Shown: positions 1-13,794 of the stretch, piece after piece
Layout: the number at the start of each line of letters is the position of its first letter
Position numbering within the stretch: position 1 is the first letter of the stretch
Assembly (NCBI GenBank): GCA_946699065.1
Contig: CAMPDV010000359.1
Location: 186,001-250,000, forward strand
Source: Loxodes magnus
Taxonomy: Eukaryota > Ciliophora > Karyorelictea > Loxodida > Loxodidae
DNA length: 64,000 bases
Reading direction: 5' to 3'
The notes under the pieces: generated by a model
Seen by the model: only the letters and a program-made list of their open reading frames with translations
Databases searched by the model: none
Told to the model about the DNA's origin: nothing
Made by a program: the position numbers and the translations under genes

Positions 1-1437
1 ATAAATAGTATACTCACAAAAGACTCTTCTGGTTGCTTTAAAAAAAGACTGGAAGTCAATTAAGCTTTGAAATATTAACTAATCATATACTAATAAAAAA
101 TCTTAAGCATCAAATTTCAATTTTAACTCGCTTTTTAAAAGAGAAATAATTATAAGAAGCTTATCTTAAGAACATTATAAGCTAATAGTTACTTTTTTTG
201 CGATATAGCAAGACAAAATTAATAAAAGCTGTTTAGCATTTTTCATTCTAACTTTTAGATGAAGCAAAAATTGAAAAAAATGAGCTTTATAAACTTATAA
301 AATTATTATCTATTTATAGTTATAAAAGAGCCAAATGAGCCCTTAATTAAATTTATGAGTATACTACTTACAGAGAAATTAAGCATGACTGTAGTTGTAA
401 TCTTTTTTAAATACAAATGAGGAAAAAATAGAGAACAAAAACTAACTTTTACCTCTGATTTTTAGGCTTTAGAGATCACAGGTAAAATAGCAATTGAAAG
501 AGCTGAAAGTACTCTCAGTTTAAATAACTAGAAACATATAAATAGCTTTTTGCTTAATGCTATACCACTTTTATAAACTGGAAACTTAGTTATAATTAAA
601 CTCTTTTATAATCAAAGTTTTAGTATAAAAGGTATATTAAGACTCATCCAACTAGAACTTATTTAAGTTACCAAATAAATTTAATTAATAAGTCTAAAGT
701 TAAATTTTTGATATTTGATTACATTAAGCAAGATCCAAATAAAAAGCTTCAGTTAGATATATAATTTAAATTAAATGGATATATAGTTAAACATAATGAC
801 TCTTAATTTAGAGAGTATAACCTAAAATTAGAATCAGCTTTAGATCTCTTTTATATTATCTATTTGAAAGAAGTTAGAAAATAATTGAAACTAATAGGAT
901 TGTTAGCCTATATAAGTTTATTATTTTTAATTAGCTTAATTGAAAAGTAGAGTTCGCTACTTCTAATTAAAAGTCCTAGATTAAGAAATATTAAGGTTCT
1001 CAATAAAATTTATTTCTCTTATAACATTTTTGAATTATCGTTATATCTCTTATTTATGAATCTAGTGAATGTAATATTAAAGCATATAATATAAACTTAT
1101 TATATAGTGATGCTAATACAAAGGAGAATATGATTTATGGATTTTCTTTATTTTGAAATATTTCAGAAATGCTTAAAAATGATAAAGGAAAATTAGCTTA
1201 AATTATCCCTTTAATTTAGTTTATTTTAGTATTAGTCTAATCATCAAATTTAAGGAAGCTATTAAGATTCTTGAGCTAAGTTATGTGGTGACTAAATAAA
1301 TTTGTGATCTGTTTATTTGAAGTGTAATTTTCTCATCGGTAGATATGTTCTAGTTCTTCTTGCTTTAATATGCATCTAAAATTTCTAAGTTAGATCTAAT
1401 AACGATATTTAAAGGATGTAAAGATAGTTTAATAAGA

Positions 1438-1511
1438 GCCTCCGTAGCTCAATAGGTTAGAGCGTTTGGCTGTTAACCAAAAGGTCGGTGGTTCAAGTCC
1501 ACCCGGTGGCG
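1438..1511 (+). tRNA. tRNA-Asn (anticodon GTT)
   Basis: A 74-nt cloverleaf. The acceptor 5' strand is GCCTCCG and the D arm starts TAGCTCAATAGG. The anticodon loop is CTGTTAA with anticodon GTT. The T arm is GGTGG-TTCAAGT-CCACC. The 3' acceptor strand is CGGTGGC with discriminator G; CCA is not encoded. The acceptor stem has a T-T mismatch at the fourth pair, which is also present in the copy at 28127-28200. The A and B boxes are internal and a T7 run follows. No intron is seen. Confidence 0.97.
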
Positions 1512-1518
1512 TTTTTTT
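1512..1518 (+). terminator. Pol III T-run terminator of tRNA-Asn
   Basis: Seven T residues follow the discriminator base directly, the usual RNA polymerase III stop signal. The inverted copy has the matching A-run at 28120-28126. Confidence 0.8.
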
Positions 1519-1851
1519 GATGATTTTAATATTTACCCTTAATTTTAAAATAGTTATCTATTTAAATAATCGTAACTATAAAACCAAAAAATGCAAAAAA
1601 GCCAGGAAAAAATAATTAGTGAGCTTTAAGGTGATAATTAATAGATTTTAAAGACAGTAAGTATTGTCATAATTCATTTTCAAACCATTACCTGTCAACT
1701 TTAACTTTATACTCTTATCTTCCTCTTGTTTACCTCACTCGAATAATAATTTATATATAGACAATTAAGTCTTTAGCTTACTATTCATAAAATGGCTTAG
1801 AAATTTTGTTAATATACTCAATTAAAATAAAAAGCTAATTAGATAATCAAA

Positions 1852-4800
1852 TCATATGTTCATTTTCTAGTCTATTTGAGTAGATCCTTCCTAGTTTAAC
1901 TCCTAGCCACTTTCCTATACATTATGCATATTTATTTAACTATTTCCGTCCAAAGTTTAGGAAAAGTTACTTGATGGTAATTTATTCTCAATTGGTTATG
2001 GAATATAAACGGATTTTTAAAGCTAATAACTTGAATCATTATTTAAATTATTATTATTAAGTTGATCCATCTAAACCATTCCAGGCATACTTTCTATTAT
2101 CGAGCTTTATGACTATCACTGAGAATTTTTATTCTGAGGATTAATGTAGCAATTAATTTGGACAAATGGAATATCCTATTTTATATTATTGTTGATATTC
2201 ATTAGAGTATTGGAAGATATTTACTAAGCTAAATATACTGGAACGTTAGTTAACTCTAAATTATTGCTAGGGTTATGAATATTTATAGGTTAGATTGGAG
2301 AATAATTATTCAAAAGCTAGTAGAACTACATCTTAGAAATGAGCTTTATAAGTAAGAATGTAAAAATAGGATCTAAAATTAGAAGGTAGAGAAAGTAGCT
2401 GATTAGAAGGCTTTAAATTCAGGGAGAGTAATACTCAGTGTCAAATCTGAAGCATATCCAGGTTGTAACTGCGAGGCACATTAATAATTGACTGCAAATG
2501 AAGCAACGCTATATTCCTTAAAACTTTAGAAGAAGGCAGATGTTTAAAATCTTCCAGATTGTTACTATAAAAGCTATTCATAAAGCAGCTATGAAGTCTT
2601 ATTATTAAAGATTGCTCTCCTTAGTGTTTTAAGATGCAGAAGCAAGGTTAGTAAAAAAACAGATTTAAGCTATTATTCAGTCTATCAAAAGGAGAGAGAT
2701 ATGTTTGACTGTTTTTTTAGATTTAGGATTTTTTCACGGACCAGTTAGAGATGAATAATCACATAATGTCTATCAGGTAGAATGACTAAGTAGGACTTAC
2801 TAATTACTTTAGGCATTATTCTGACTATTTGAGTTATTACATTTGAAACATCCACATTAGAATATTATAAGAAAGGTATAAATCAATGAGAGGCATAGAA
2901 GTGTATAAAATGGAATTGATTTACCATAAAAATCTTCACTATACTTACTTTCAGAATTTTAATAATTCACATTTATGTCTTAAACTTCCTCTTTGGTTGA
3001 AGATGGCTTTTCACTTTCCTCAAAGTCCTCTTAATCTTCATACTCTTCTTCAGAACCTTCTTCAAACTCTTCATCATGTTCTTATTCTTAAGTCTCTTCT
3101 TAACTTTAATCACTTTTGTAATTTATTCTTAAAATCCCCGATTTTTGACACTTACAAACGTATAAAAACTCTTAGTTTGCTACTTATAATAAACAGGAAA
3201 ACTCGTTAGTTCAGGTTTATTGATCTGAATCTCACATCTAGCATGCAAGAGCTTCGATATTGGTTTCTTAAAAATAAAGCGTATAATCAGTACTTATAGA
3301 CTATTTCAAGGGAATACTTAACCCAGACCAAGTGTTATTATCATATATTTATCAACCTCTGTATACCTCTATACCTAAATGAGTCATTTAAATTGAGCTA
3401 TTTTCACAGGGATTATTAGTAAAGCTTGCTAGTATAGAGAAGTGTCCTCTATCAGGTATAGGATTAACTAAAAAATTAGGAACTAAATCTTCAAAGAAAA
3501 AGGGATTTCATCTAACAAGCTCTATTGACAAATTTAAGTTAGACTTTAATCATAAGTGCTTCTAGGGGTATCATTTACTAGGTGCCAAATTAGACATTGC
3601 AAAAAGTAAAGAAGATTTTTATATTAATTACCAGATTGTTGACTTAAGTTATTCTTTTGTTTAGTGTAGCTATCTCAAAGATCCCCTTAATTATTCCTTC
3701 TCCTACTTCATTTATTTCCCATCTATCATCTACCTCATCTACCTTTAATTTATTTTACTCTATTTATACAATAGATTATCAATAATTGTTATGATAGAAT
3801 TTAACTAATCAAATTTAAGCTCTTAGTTCTCGTTTCAATCTAGACATCTATCTAAGTAGTTAATATATCTCTATATATCTTCAGGTTCTATCAATCTATA
3901 AATTTCTTAAAACCCCTAAATTGCTATTTTCTACTAGTCTAGTGTATTTATATTAGAGGATAATTATTCCAAGAACTTCATCTAATTCTATTTAAAAATA
4001 GTCTAAGAGCTTTATCTCATTTCTATAGCTAAGTCATATAAAAAGTTCTTTTTCTCTAAGCTAGAATTAAAGACTCTATATTCGATATTTTATATTTCGT
4101 AGTTAACATCTCAAAGTGACTTATGCACTGAGATAGTTTATAACATTTTAGTACAACTTTCAAACTAGTCACATATACTTACTCCTACTATCAAGTTTTA
4201 GTCAGAGTAATTAGCAAACTAAGGCAGCTTAAAAATTCATTCTTACTGCTCACTTTTTAAGCTTAATGGCAATTCTTCACTTGACTTGGTTAGATAAAAA
4301 AATTGGTACTACAGAGGATAGTTTCCTTCTAAATCGGAGCAGTTAAGACATTACATTTAGAACAGGGTTTCTCATGCCTATCCCATTTAAGGACTTACCG
4401 CAAATTACCCACAATTAGGAGCTTTATTTACATAAACTATTCTTTATCTTATGAAGGTAAAACCATTAGCATCTTATACAGATATTGCATAAGTATATTA
4501 TTCACCTTGACTAAGATTAGAAGCATTTACTAAGATAAAATTTAAGTTAGTTTCGAAGACTGAAACTTCTTCAATATTCCCAGGATTTTAAGTTCAAGAA
4601 GCCTACTTAATTTGAAAATTAGAATCGCGTACTTTTGCATATAGGACAAATAAAGAGTCTTAGTTTACTATATTAAAATCATTTTATTCAAGACTAATAG
4701 AAACTGGAGAGTAAAGGCTTTGAGTTATGTGTACTTAGACTGTGCTAAGTCCAAATCTTCCATCAGATGTAGAAGCATTTATTGTAATAGCAAGAAAAGC

Positions 4801-5079
4801 GCCTACTGGAAATGACTAAGCACAAATAAGTAATTAGGGGCCTTAAGCACTACATGTTCTTATAATCTAATCTACTAACTTGTCATCATACTAAAGAACT
4901 TCTTATTATATTTAGCAAGTTCATACGTACTTTATATCTTAGGCATTCTAATAAAAAGCTTTAGCTTTTAAAGTTATGTTTTCATAAGGAAGAAGTTCAA
5001 CATACTAATCTCCAGAGATTAGAACATTTAATTCTGAAAGTCCCAAAGTAAAGAGAAATATAACTAAAATAGCTTTCAT
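1852..5079 (-). CDS. REJ/GPS-type secreted or membrane protein, left copy
   Basis: Reads from ATG at 5079 to a TGA at 1852-1854 that lines up with the TGA of the right-arm paralogue. It starts with a hydrophobic signal peptide of about 16 residues. An REJ/PKD-like extracellular region follows; a Cys-Gly-Gln-Phe start and a later Asp-Xaa-Glu-xx-Pro-Leu-x-Tyr motif are visible. Next comes a GAIN-like stretch with a GPS-type motif (Trp, then Cys...Cys-x-Cys). An acidic stretch, a membrane segment (PFYTLLCLS...), more hydrophobic segments and a Gln/Asn-rich tail complete it. A 17-nt intron is inferred at 3562-3578. Where the right copy has 1-nt losses after the GPS region, this copy keeps the frame, but the total length is still one base off a perfect reading frame, so another indel or intron remains unplaced. 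The family is polycystin-1/sperm-receptor/adhesion-like; the exact role is unknown. Confidence 0.75.
3562..3578 (-). other. 17-nt intron in left REJ-GPS gene
   Basis: On the minus strand the segment is GTAAATGATACCCCTAG. Removing it joins two frames that are each supported by paralogue comparison. Upstream, left/right differences are silent in one frame (TAA versus CAA). Downstream, TTA-TCG versus TTG-TCA differences are silent only in the other frame. The same 17 bases occur at 26130-26146. Confidence 0.75.
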
Positions 5080-5205
5080 TTATAGCTTTATTAATTACCA
5101 TGTAAATAAGCTAACTAAGTACTTTAAAAATAGTGATAACTCTTAAAAAATAAATTTATTTAGTACCAACACTAAAAATAACACTAGCAAGCAAGCTAAG
5201 ATTAA

Positions 5206-7514
5206 AATCCTATAAATAGTAGCTATTAACCTTATATGCTTGTTTTAGTAAATTAGCATGGCTATGCAGATTTAAATAGTAATAAGATAAAACTTTCTAA
5301 AAAAGCTAAACATAAAGTAGAAAAAATTAAATAAAGAAGTAGAGTTAAATATCTATAAAGAAAAAGGAAAGATAAAATTAAAATAACTTAGATTAATTTA
5401 TTTTAAGGTATAAAGGAAAAAGTTTGATATTGGAGTTTTGAAATGTATTATAAGATTAAAAATATTGCTAAGCTTAATTTTTTTAAGGTAGCTATTTATA
5501 AAAAATATATAACCTTCTATTCTGCTTCTTAGCTAGAAATAACCATAAAAAATAGGGATTAAATAACACTTAGCTTCATTGAAATTTAATAATCGTTAGA
5601 TAATTAAAGTATAAGCAAGTATATAATAATAATGAACGAGATGGTTGAATCAACATATCTTCTTCAGATTGATAATGTATATAAATAATAAAATTAACCT
5701 TTACCATTTTACTTTTTTTAAGTAATAAAGCTGAAATCAAACCTTTGCTTAAAATTAAAAATATTTTTTAAGACAATGCTTAACTTGAAAAATTATCTTA
5801 GATACATTTATTAAATATTAGCTGAAAACAAAATTTACAGCTTATGTGATTATAGGCAAAAACTTTAAGTGCTAGATATAAAAAATGAAATAATTATAAA
5901 CCAATAGAAGGAAATATATCCAAGTGCTTATAAAAAGTATCTAAAATTAACTAGAAATGTATGAACTTTCTAGATAAGAGAAAATCATAAGATAAATAAG
6001 GATTATTGTTTATTACTATTATGGATTTAAACTAACGCAACATTTTTTTTTTATAAGTCTAGGTATTTAAATTATTAAGCGAAGCTCGGGCACGATAGAT
6101 AAATAAGAATAAAAATTGCTTAAATAGTAAATCAATATCTTCACAGAAGCCATAATCTTAACTATTGTCTAATTAATTTATGAAATAAAATTAAGCAAAC
6201 TAAATTAATACTTATTAATCCAAACTTTTGGAATTTAAAAGAATAATTTAAATTCAAATCAAAGCAAATTTCATCCAGAATCTATTTTAGCGATTATATT
6301 TAGATTCATTGATATTAAAACCCACAAATTTATAGAAAGCAATAATAAACTTGTGATTATAAAGATATTAATTATTAGATTTAATTATATATACAAATGT
6401 AAATAAATATATTTTCATTATTAAAAAGCATAATCGTTTATTAATTAATATTATAATTCGTTTAATATACAAACGTTAAATTGCTATAATAATAATTTAG
6501 TTACTTTGGAGCACTTTTAAATCTGCTGTTGATAGATAAATTTATGCTTTCATAATATTTAAATTTTTTAATATAAATTTATTATAAAAAGGAGGTCTAA
6601 ATTTAAAAAATTTCAGAATAGATATTTCTTTCTTTATATCTAAATAATTAATATAGTTTAAATTAGGAAAGAAAAATATTTCACAAGAAGCTACTGTCAA
6701 GAAAACAAAAATCTTTATAAATAGAAAAAGTTAAAATAAAAGACTAAAATGAGACTATAACAAGAGTATTTGAAAAACGATAAAATCAGATTCATTGCTA
6801 AAAATTTTAAAAACACTTAATAATGTCCCTTGTTGAAGGAACCATTTCTTGTATCTAAAGACATCACAAAATAATTTTAGTTTGAAATCGAAATGAAAAA
6901 TTAGGGAAAAAATAAAAGAAAAAAATTTGAATTTTCTAATAAAATTTTATAAGAAACTAAAAAAAGAGCTTTATACACTTTTATCTTAAGATCTTTTGCT
7001 ATTATTAATAAAAGCAGAAATAAAAATGAATCAAAATAATTTGATTGAGATTAAATTAAATAAAAATATTAATTAAAATTTCCTTTATTTTAATCTGATA
7101 TATTTCTATAGTACATTTCAACTTGATTTATAAACTAAAAAAATAAAGAATTTAATAAGAAAAAGATCACTACAAAGATATTTCAAATTCGTATTTAAGT
7201 ATAATGATTAATTTAAAAAAAATTTTTTTTTGATTATTTAATCTGTCTAAAAAGGCTTAAAATATAAAAAATAAATAAAAAAAAAGTTTAAAGTATATTA
7301 AATTTGATATCCTATTTAAGTGAAAATGATGGGATTATTAATTTTTCATTTTAATTGTGTATTAAAAAATAAATAAATAAGCTTATATTAAGTTTAAAAT
7401 AGTAATAATATTAAAAATATTTGGAATTTTAAACTATTTTTATAATAAATTTCATTTTGATTAAATACTTTATAATTAAATAAAAAGAAGAATAATATAT
7501 TTAATATATAAAAA
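5206..7514. other. AT-rich intergenic region, nothing supported
   Basis: Very AT-rich with homopolymer runs. I found no domain, structured RNA or repeat that I can support. Frames are open but low in Gly, Ala, Asp and Pro codons, as expected of non-coding DNA under a code without dedicated stops. Confidence 0.5.
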
Positions 7515-7795
7515 GATGGTGGGAGCTGAGATTGACCTTCTGAATCATACTTTCTGGTTTTATGGCTAGGAACAAGTTCTTTTCCTGTCGCTGAGAAAGT
7601 CCCTGGTCAAAGTCAACATTTGCAAGGGAACGCCTTCCTTTTGATTATCCACTCCTGGTAGGGGCTTGAAGCCTGGCTGCCCATAGCTATGGAGCTCCCT
7701 GGCAGCTGCTTTTCGAAAGCAACAGGATATCCCCGTTATCCCATGAAGGGAGTGTTGGAGTCAATAAACTGCAAGAAGTTGCAGTCCAAAACTCT
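7515..7795 (+). ncRNA. RNase P/MRP-type RNA, MRP favoured
   Basis: An island of about 280 nt with much higher GC than its flanks. It contains a CR-I-like element GAGAAAGTCCCTGG (7593-7606). Near the 3' end is a CR-V-like AAGGGA (7746-7751) able to pair with TCCCT of CR-I, forming helix P4. Just outside, ATTGAC (7531-7536) pairs with GTCAAT (7760-7765) at the P2 position. This P2-CR-I-...-CR-V-P2' order is diagnostic of the family. A hairpin CTGCAA-GAAG-TTGCAG (7769-7784) follows, and internal hairpins are visible. CR-I resembles MRP more than P, and AGCTCCCT also recalls MRP. A TATATAAAAA stretch just upstream may be a promoter TATA element. Ends are approximate. Confidence 0.6.
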
Positions 7796-8439
7796 TTAAG
7801 TTAAAATTATTGAATAAAATAAGTTAGTTATCAAACCAAAAATTAAAAAGTGATGTATAGAAAATAAAAATTATAAGTAAATAACAAACTTTTTTAGCGT
7901 ATAAAAAGAGTAGAATTAAATTGGGAGCATGGCTTACATCTTTATAAAAAAGAGACTTAAGAAGAACTTAAAAAATAAAAAATGTTTATAAAATAATAAT
8001 AACTAAATATTAAATTATTACCATTGCTTTTAAATTAAAAATTATAAATTTCTAGATAAATAGAAAGTATTTATTGAAGAACTTTAATTTTCAATTTAGA
8101 TTTTGCTTATCATTTTATTTCTATTTTTTTTGAAAGAATTATTCTTTAAATTTAAATTATTTACCTTTTTTCATCTTTTATAAATTAATTAATAAAATGA
8201 TGCCTAAGAAATAACAAACTTCTCTTATTGAATATATAAAAAATAAAAATAATAATCTAATTTAATTGATAATCACCTTAATAATATAAAGGAAAGTAAT
8301 CTCAAGAATTTTTTGCATAATTATAACATTAAGAATATCAAATGTACAATTAGGATTAAAAAAACTAAAATCAAAGATTGAAATACTGGAATAGATTCTA
8401 AAAATAATTGGCAAATAAATAAAAATTTAATTTTTGTCT
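7796..8439. other. AT-rich intergenic region, nothing supported
   Basis: AT-rich sequence between the structured RNA and the first decayed Gag-like fragment. No feature is supported. Confidence 0.5.
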
Positions 8440-8975
8440 ATAGAGGATGCAATAGTTAGCATGTAGTCATAAATGAAAAATACATTAAATTAAATTGACA
8501 ATAATTTAATTAACCTCTCAAATGTTTTAATATTAGTTTTCTTAATTCCAATATCAAATAAAGACTTTAAAAAAATAAACACAATATTTAGAAATTATTT
8601 AAAAAGTTAATGTATAGCAGAGAAGTATACCTATGGATATAAAAAATATTATTAATAATAAAGTATAAAAAGAAAAATATGATGTTACATATGACAAAAG
8701 CAGCATCATTATAAAATATGCTAGAAAAGAAATTAAATTTATGAAAAGAATAGAAAAATATAATAAAAGACCTATTTTAAATATAGCTGGCTTAGTTAGA
8801 GCTAATATTTAATAAAAAATTTTAATAATAAGATTAGCATTAAAAAAATAACTTTTAGATGTAAAAAAATTAAGTATGAAGTTTATATTATAAATAAGGA
8901 TGATGAACTAATGAAGTCTTAAATCGTCCTTTAGTTCAAGAGAACATATTTTCGAGAATACTGACTATAAAGTCC
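8440..8975 (+). pseudogene. Decayed Gag-like ORF fragment (inverted partner at 13.8 kb)
   Basis: Matches the reverse complement of 13795-14290 over about 500 bp with many substitutions and indels. Near the 3' end one frame reads KQGWWTNEVL followed by RPLVQE. This resembles the C-terminal part of the Gag-like ORF at 55 kb (RQGWRTNVVL...SPLVQE). Upstream, a YNKRPILN-type stretch parallels the partner fragment. The frame breaks between these blocks. It looks like a dead remnant of the same CCHC-ORF family. Confidence 0.5.
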
Positions 8976-11900
8976 AAATATTGAAACTATAAACTCCTTT
9001 TAATTTTTTAGCAATAAATGGTTAAACAAAATAAAAATTTAGTTTAAATTAATATTATAATTTTTAATTAAGAAATGCTATAAAATTTTTAAAGTATTAA
9101 TATTATAAGTTTTATTTGCCTTTCTTATTATAAATAATGAATATTAATATCACATCAAAAGTCATTTCTAAATATTTCTAGCTCTTTCAGTCAAAAAATC
9201 ACTTTTCTTTTATTCCACTTTCATTCGTATAAATAGGAAGGATTGGGTTTTAGGAATACAACAATAAAATATTGCATTTCTTAAGTTTGCTCAATGCAAC
9301 TTAATTAAATTAAATAACTTGTTTACAATAATTATTTGCTTAAGGAAATTAATTTAGATTGAAATTTAATAAATTTTTTTTAAAGTACATCATTAAAGAA
9401 ATGACAGAAGTGCAAATTTGTATAATAGTACTTAGTTTCTAAAATTTCACTCTCGTTAATTAGTATTTTTTACTAGAAATCTACACTTTTCGTAAGATTC
9501 TTCCTTAATATTTTATATTATTTTCATTATATTAATCCCTAGTCTATTGAATAAAATAAATAAGATTCATATCTTCCATAAAAAGGTGAAGTCTCATTAA
9601 ACAGCTATCCTACTGTGTAATACTCGATGATATTTACTCAGCATGAGTAATTTATTATTCAATGAAATATCCTCAATAACTTAAATAAATTAAACTTAAA
9701 ATAGTGTCTATATACATGTTTCATTTCTACATACATAATAAAATTTATATGAAAATTGCTTTGAAATACTTCTTTCTAAACAATTTTTTCATTTTTCATA
9801 TTTTTGAAATTGTAAGAATATTTCTAATTTAAAATTTTATTATATATATATATTAAATTCTAATAGATTCTTTCAAAAAATGTATATTATAACTTATAAT
9901 TAATAAAAATCTGAAAAATAAAAAGTATAAGTTTTTGCTATCAAACAATCAAGGAAATCAATCTTTTGATTTAGGATAATTTTTAAATACAAATTTAATT
10001 TTTAAAATATAAGATATTTCGCATTATGAATTACTATAGATAATATAGATGATTAGAGTTTAAACTTTTATATAAGTTTTAAATATCTGAAAGCTATTAA
10101 ATAAAATTTGTATTTTGATAAATTTATTTATTCTTTAATATTTAAAATTATGAAATTATTTTTGGTTTTAAATGCATAAAGAATATATAGTATCATATAA
10201 ATTAGTAGAATCTAAGTAGTTTTCAAAGTGGTTCAAATTAGAAAAATATATACAGTCAAATATAAAGTAAATTACTAATTAATATACCCCATTTTAAAGC
10301 TTATAGTTATTAAATTTGTCCTTTAGCTTTTATCTTTCTTTTCCTTTCACTCTTATTTTATGTTCTATTATATTTTTCTATTTTTACCTCTTTATATTCC
10401 ATTTTTTTTAATTATAATGTTCGTAGAAATCTTAAATTAAGTATTGAAAAGTTTAACTTTTATGAAAAATTTAACCTGACTTTACCATATAACGCTTCAA
10501 CACATAGTGAGATGTATTTTATTTTCAAGTGAAATTTCTAAAAGTTACATATCCCTAATTTTTCACTATTTAACATGAAAATTTTCTTCTTTAATACTTT
10601 TATAAAACTTTCAATGGTTAATCAAAATCTGAATTGTACACATTTTTTTCTCAGTTGAATTTAAGATTTTTAATGAACAGAAAAAAAATTGCTAAAGGTT
10701 ATTTATTCTAAGTAACTCTTTTGAAATAAATTTTAATTCTCTTCTAATGAAGTTTTTTATGATAAAAGCTTCTCAATAGTAATTAAAACAATTAAAAATG
10801 TATAAAAGATTATGAAATGCTCTAAAATATCTATCCCTAATTTCTAAATTTAGCTTTATAGATTTTAATTAAATATCTATCTATCAATCTATTGTTGCAA
10901 GCTAGTCTAATCCCTTTTAAATTAATCTAATAAGTATTTTAAATTTAATATTCTTATAGATTTTAATTTAATTATAATTTACTAGTTTATTTCTTCGTAA
11001 TGTTTGCTAATTTTGTTTTAATAAAATGCTTTAATTTAGGTAATTTTAATAAACATTTTTAAAGTGTTTCTAGATCAACTGAAAAGCTGGTTGAATGCTT
11101 ATTTATTTTTCCAATGAAAAATGTGAAGTAAATACATTCAAGATGCCTTTTATAATGATAAATTTCCTTAAGTTTATATTTTAAAGTATAAATTAATTTT
11201 ACTTTAGTATCTTATGCCAAAAATATAATAATTCTATTGAAAAGCATCCAAATGCTTTTTGCATAATTTTTATCTCGGTTTTATAATTCCTCAAGATTGC
11301 TATAGTTTTGATAAAGTTTGAATCACTAAAAATTTAATTTTTTTTTCATGAATATTTCCTTTTTTGTATTTCGATTGAGCTCATTAAAACTTTCAATCCA
11401 AAAAATTAATTCTTGTCAAATATTTAAAAAAGAATAAAATAATTAAAAAAGCTTTCGAATTTTATATAGAATAAATATAAAATTAACTAAAGAAAAAAAG
11501 ATAAAATTCCTATATTAGATTCTTAATGCTTCTTGTACGATCTTAGATAAAAAGGCTTTTAACGATGGTAAAATGAAATAATTAGATATCTATTTTTAAT
11601 AATTTTTAGCTAAAAAACAAAATAATAAGGATTATCAAAAGTTATTTAAAAAATGTAAAATAATTATAAGCTTTTATCTTTTATTTATTGGTCTTGTATC
11701 TTTGAAAATAGATCATGTATATTAAATTATTTTTCTCTATTAACGTTTTAAGATCAATAATATTAAGCTAATAGACTAAAATTACTATACCTTTCCTTTA
11801 TAAAAATTGTAGGATAGATGAAAAATTTATAATTATTCCTCTTTTATGATTTTCTTTGATAGAAAGCACTAAAATAATATTAGTTTGCATCATTTTAAAT

Positions 11901-13794
11901 TTGAAGAGAAGATGTTCTAGGTTTAATTAATAGAATGTATATAGAATAATAATGAAAACATATATAGATTTAGTTTTAAATGACTTGCTCTATAGCAAAA
12001 TTTATTTAGACTAGCTATAAATACTTTTTTAATTATTTTAAAATTAAACATTTCGAAGAGTTTTATTCTAACTAGTAAATAGTCATAATAAACTATAGAG
12101 TATAATTATATAATTGAAATATAGATATTTTTACATTAATTTTTAAAATAATTTCTTAGTCCAATGCTCTATGGATTTTGGAATGAACTAAATATAAAAA
12201 ATACTTTTCTTTTTTACGAAATTTCTTTAAAAGTTAAAAATTAGGATATTTTTATTAATTTACTCAGTTTTTAATTAAATTTTACTTATAAATTTTTGCG
12301 CATAACCAAATATTTCTTCAGTTTACTACCACCTTTTTTTTAAATTATTTATTCCACTTAATTTTACTCATATTTAAACAGGAATTTTGCTCATATAATC
12401 TTTTACAATCTAAAAGAATTGTTTATTTAAGTAACTTCTATATATTATAATTTTAATTCAACTATATGACTTTAGTTAAATATTCCAGTAGAATAAATTT
12501 GCATGCTTTAGAGTTTTTTTATTAAATCAATAGCTTAAAATTTAGATAAACATCACTATAAAACTTTTTTTCAGATTGAATCTAATTTTATAATTAGCAA
12601 TCTCAAATTTTTTTTCACTCTATATGTTAATACTAGTTTAAGTCAAAAAGAAAGGAAAAAAGTTTAATAAACCCATGAACTTATTATAAAAATACTTAGG
12701 CAAAGCTTAAGGGAAGTTATATAGCATTAATATTCCATATTCCAAATAAAAAAGCGTAAATTTAATAACTTTAATGCAGATAATAAAAGCAAGTCCTATC
12801 TACTAAAAATATAGTTTTGTGCTTTAGATTTTATTACTATCCAGTTAAGCTATTTAGAAAAATTTTTGAGCACAATAAATGAGTTAGGTATCCCACTAGA
12901 TATAAAAGGAAAAATAAGCTCAACTATATAAATACAAAATATAAGGGATTAAATAATAATAGCACTAGAAAAAACCTAACTATTTAAATAATTTAACTTC
13001 AAAGGTAATTTCTAAATAAACAAAATGCACTTAAGTATAAAAGGAAAAATTTTAATACTAAATTGCTTAATTAAGTTTATATATCTAACTATTATTAAGA
13101 CTAGAGAGTCTTATTAGATCGTATAAATTTTAAGAATTATAAGTAAAACAGATATTTATAAAATATTAGCTTATATATATTTTTAGGGTTGTTAGATATT
13201 CAACCAAATTATTAAAAATTAACAATATATAAGAAAATCATTTTAGTTTAATTTAAATTTAAACTTGCAAAATTCAATTTAATAAAATATCTTTTAGAGG
13301 TAATCTGAATAAATAAAATGAAATTAGCCGATACAAAATGAAAAAAAGTAGAAGAATTAATAGAACTAGCCAAAAGATTAAGAATGGCTTTTATAAAGGT
13401 AAAGATATTTTATCTATATTCCTGAGGAAAGTCAAAATAAGTTAGAATAAAATTTAAATAGCAATAATGGAAGATGAAATTAAGAAACCTTTATATGACT
13501 TAGAGATATTTAGAATGGAGTAAAAGTTAAAGGCCAATATAAGAAAAAGTTTTTACTAGTTCGAAGAATTTTAAAGTATAAGCAATTTATAATAGTTCCT
13601 CATTAATTAAATTAATAAATAGAAAAGAATGTCAACTAACATACTAAGATGTTAATACAAAGATAAAATTCTTTCTTAGAATAGATTAAATCCAATTTGA
13701 AATTAAAATTAATGATAACCTTTTTCAAAAATTTAATAGCAAACAAATTTAGAATAAAAAAGCTAAATGTCTTTTATTTTCATTAATTGGTCTT
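8976..13794. other. AT-rich region between inverted Gag-like fragments
   Basis: About 4.8 kb of very AT-rich DNA with short A/T tracts and a small TATA repeat near 9840. I see no recognisable domain or further similarity between the two sides. Confidence 0.45.

Larger units (their letters stand above)
1250..5205. repeat. Left arm of large inverted duplication
   Basis: The reverse complement of this segment aligns by eye along its whole length with 24505-28375. Both arms hold a tRNA-Asn and an REJ-GPS-type gene in the same relative order. Similarity is high in the genes and fades at the outer edge (near 1250/28375) and the inner edge (near 5205/24505). Many differences are silent, including TAA versus CAA codons, so this is an old duplication with selected genes and not an assembly echo. 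The spacer is about 19.3 kb. Confidence 0.9.

Noticed and set aside
2886..3209. Plus-strand ORF of 107 codons
   Set aside because: Antisense to the acidic region of the left REJ-GPS gene.
7515..7795. SRP RNA at 7.5 kb
   Set aside because: The helix 8 AGCAGG/GGAAAC signature is missing, whereas CR-I, CR-V and P2 pairings support RNase P/MRP.
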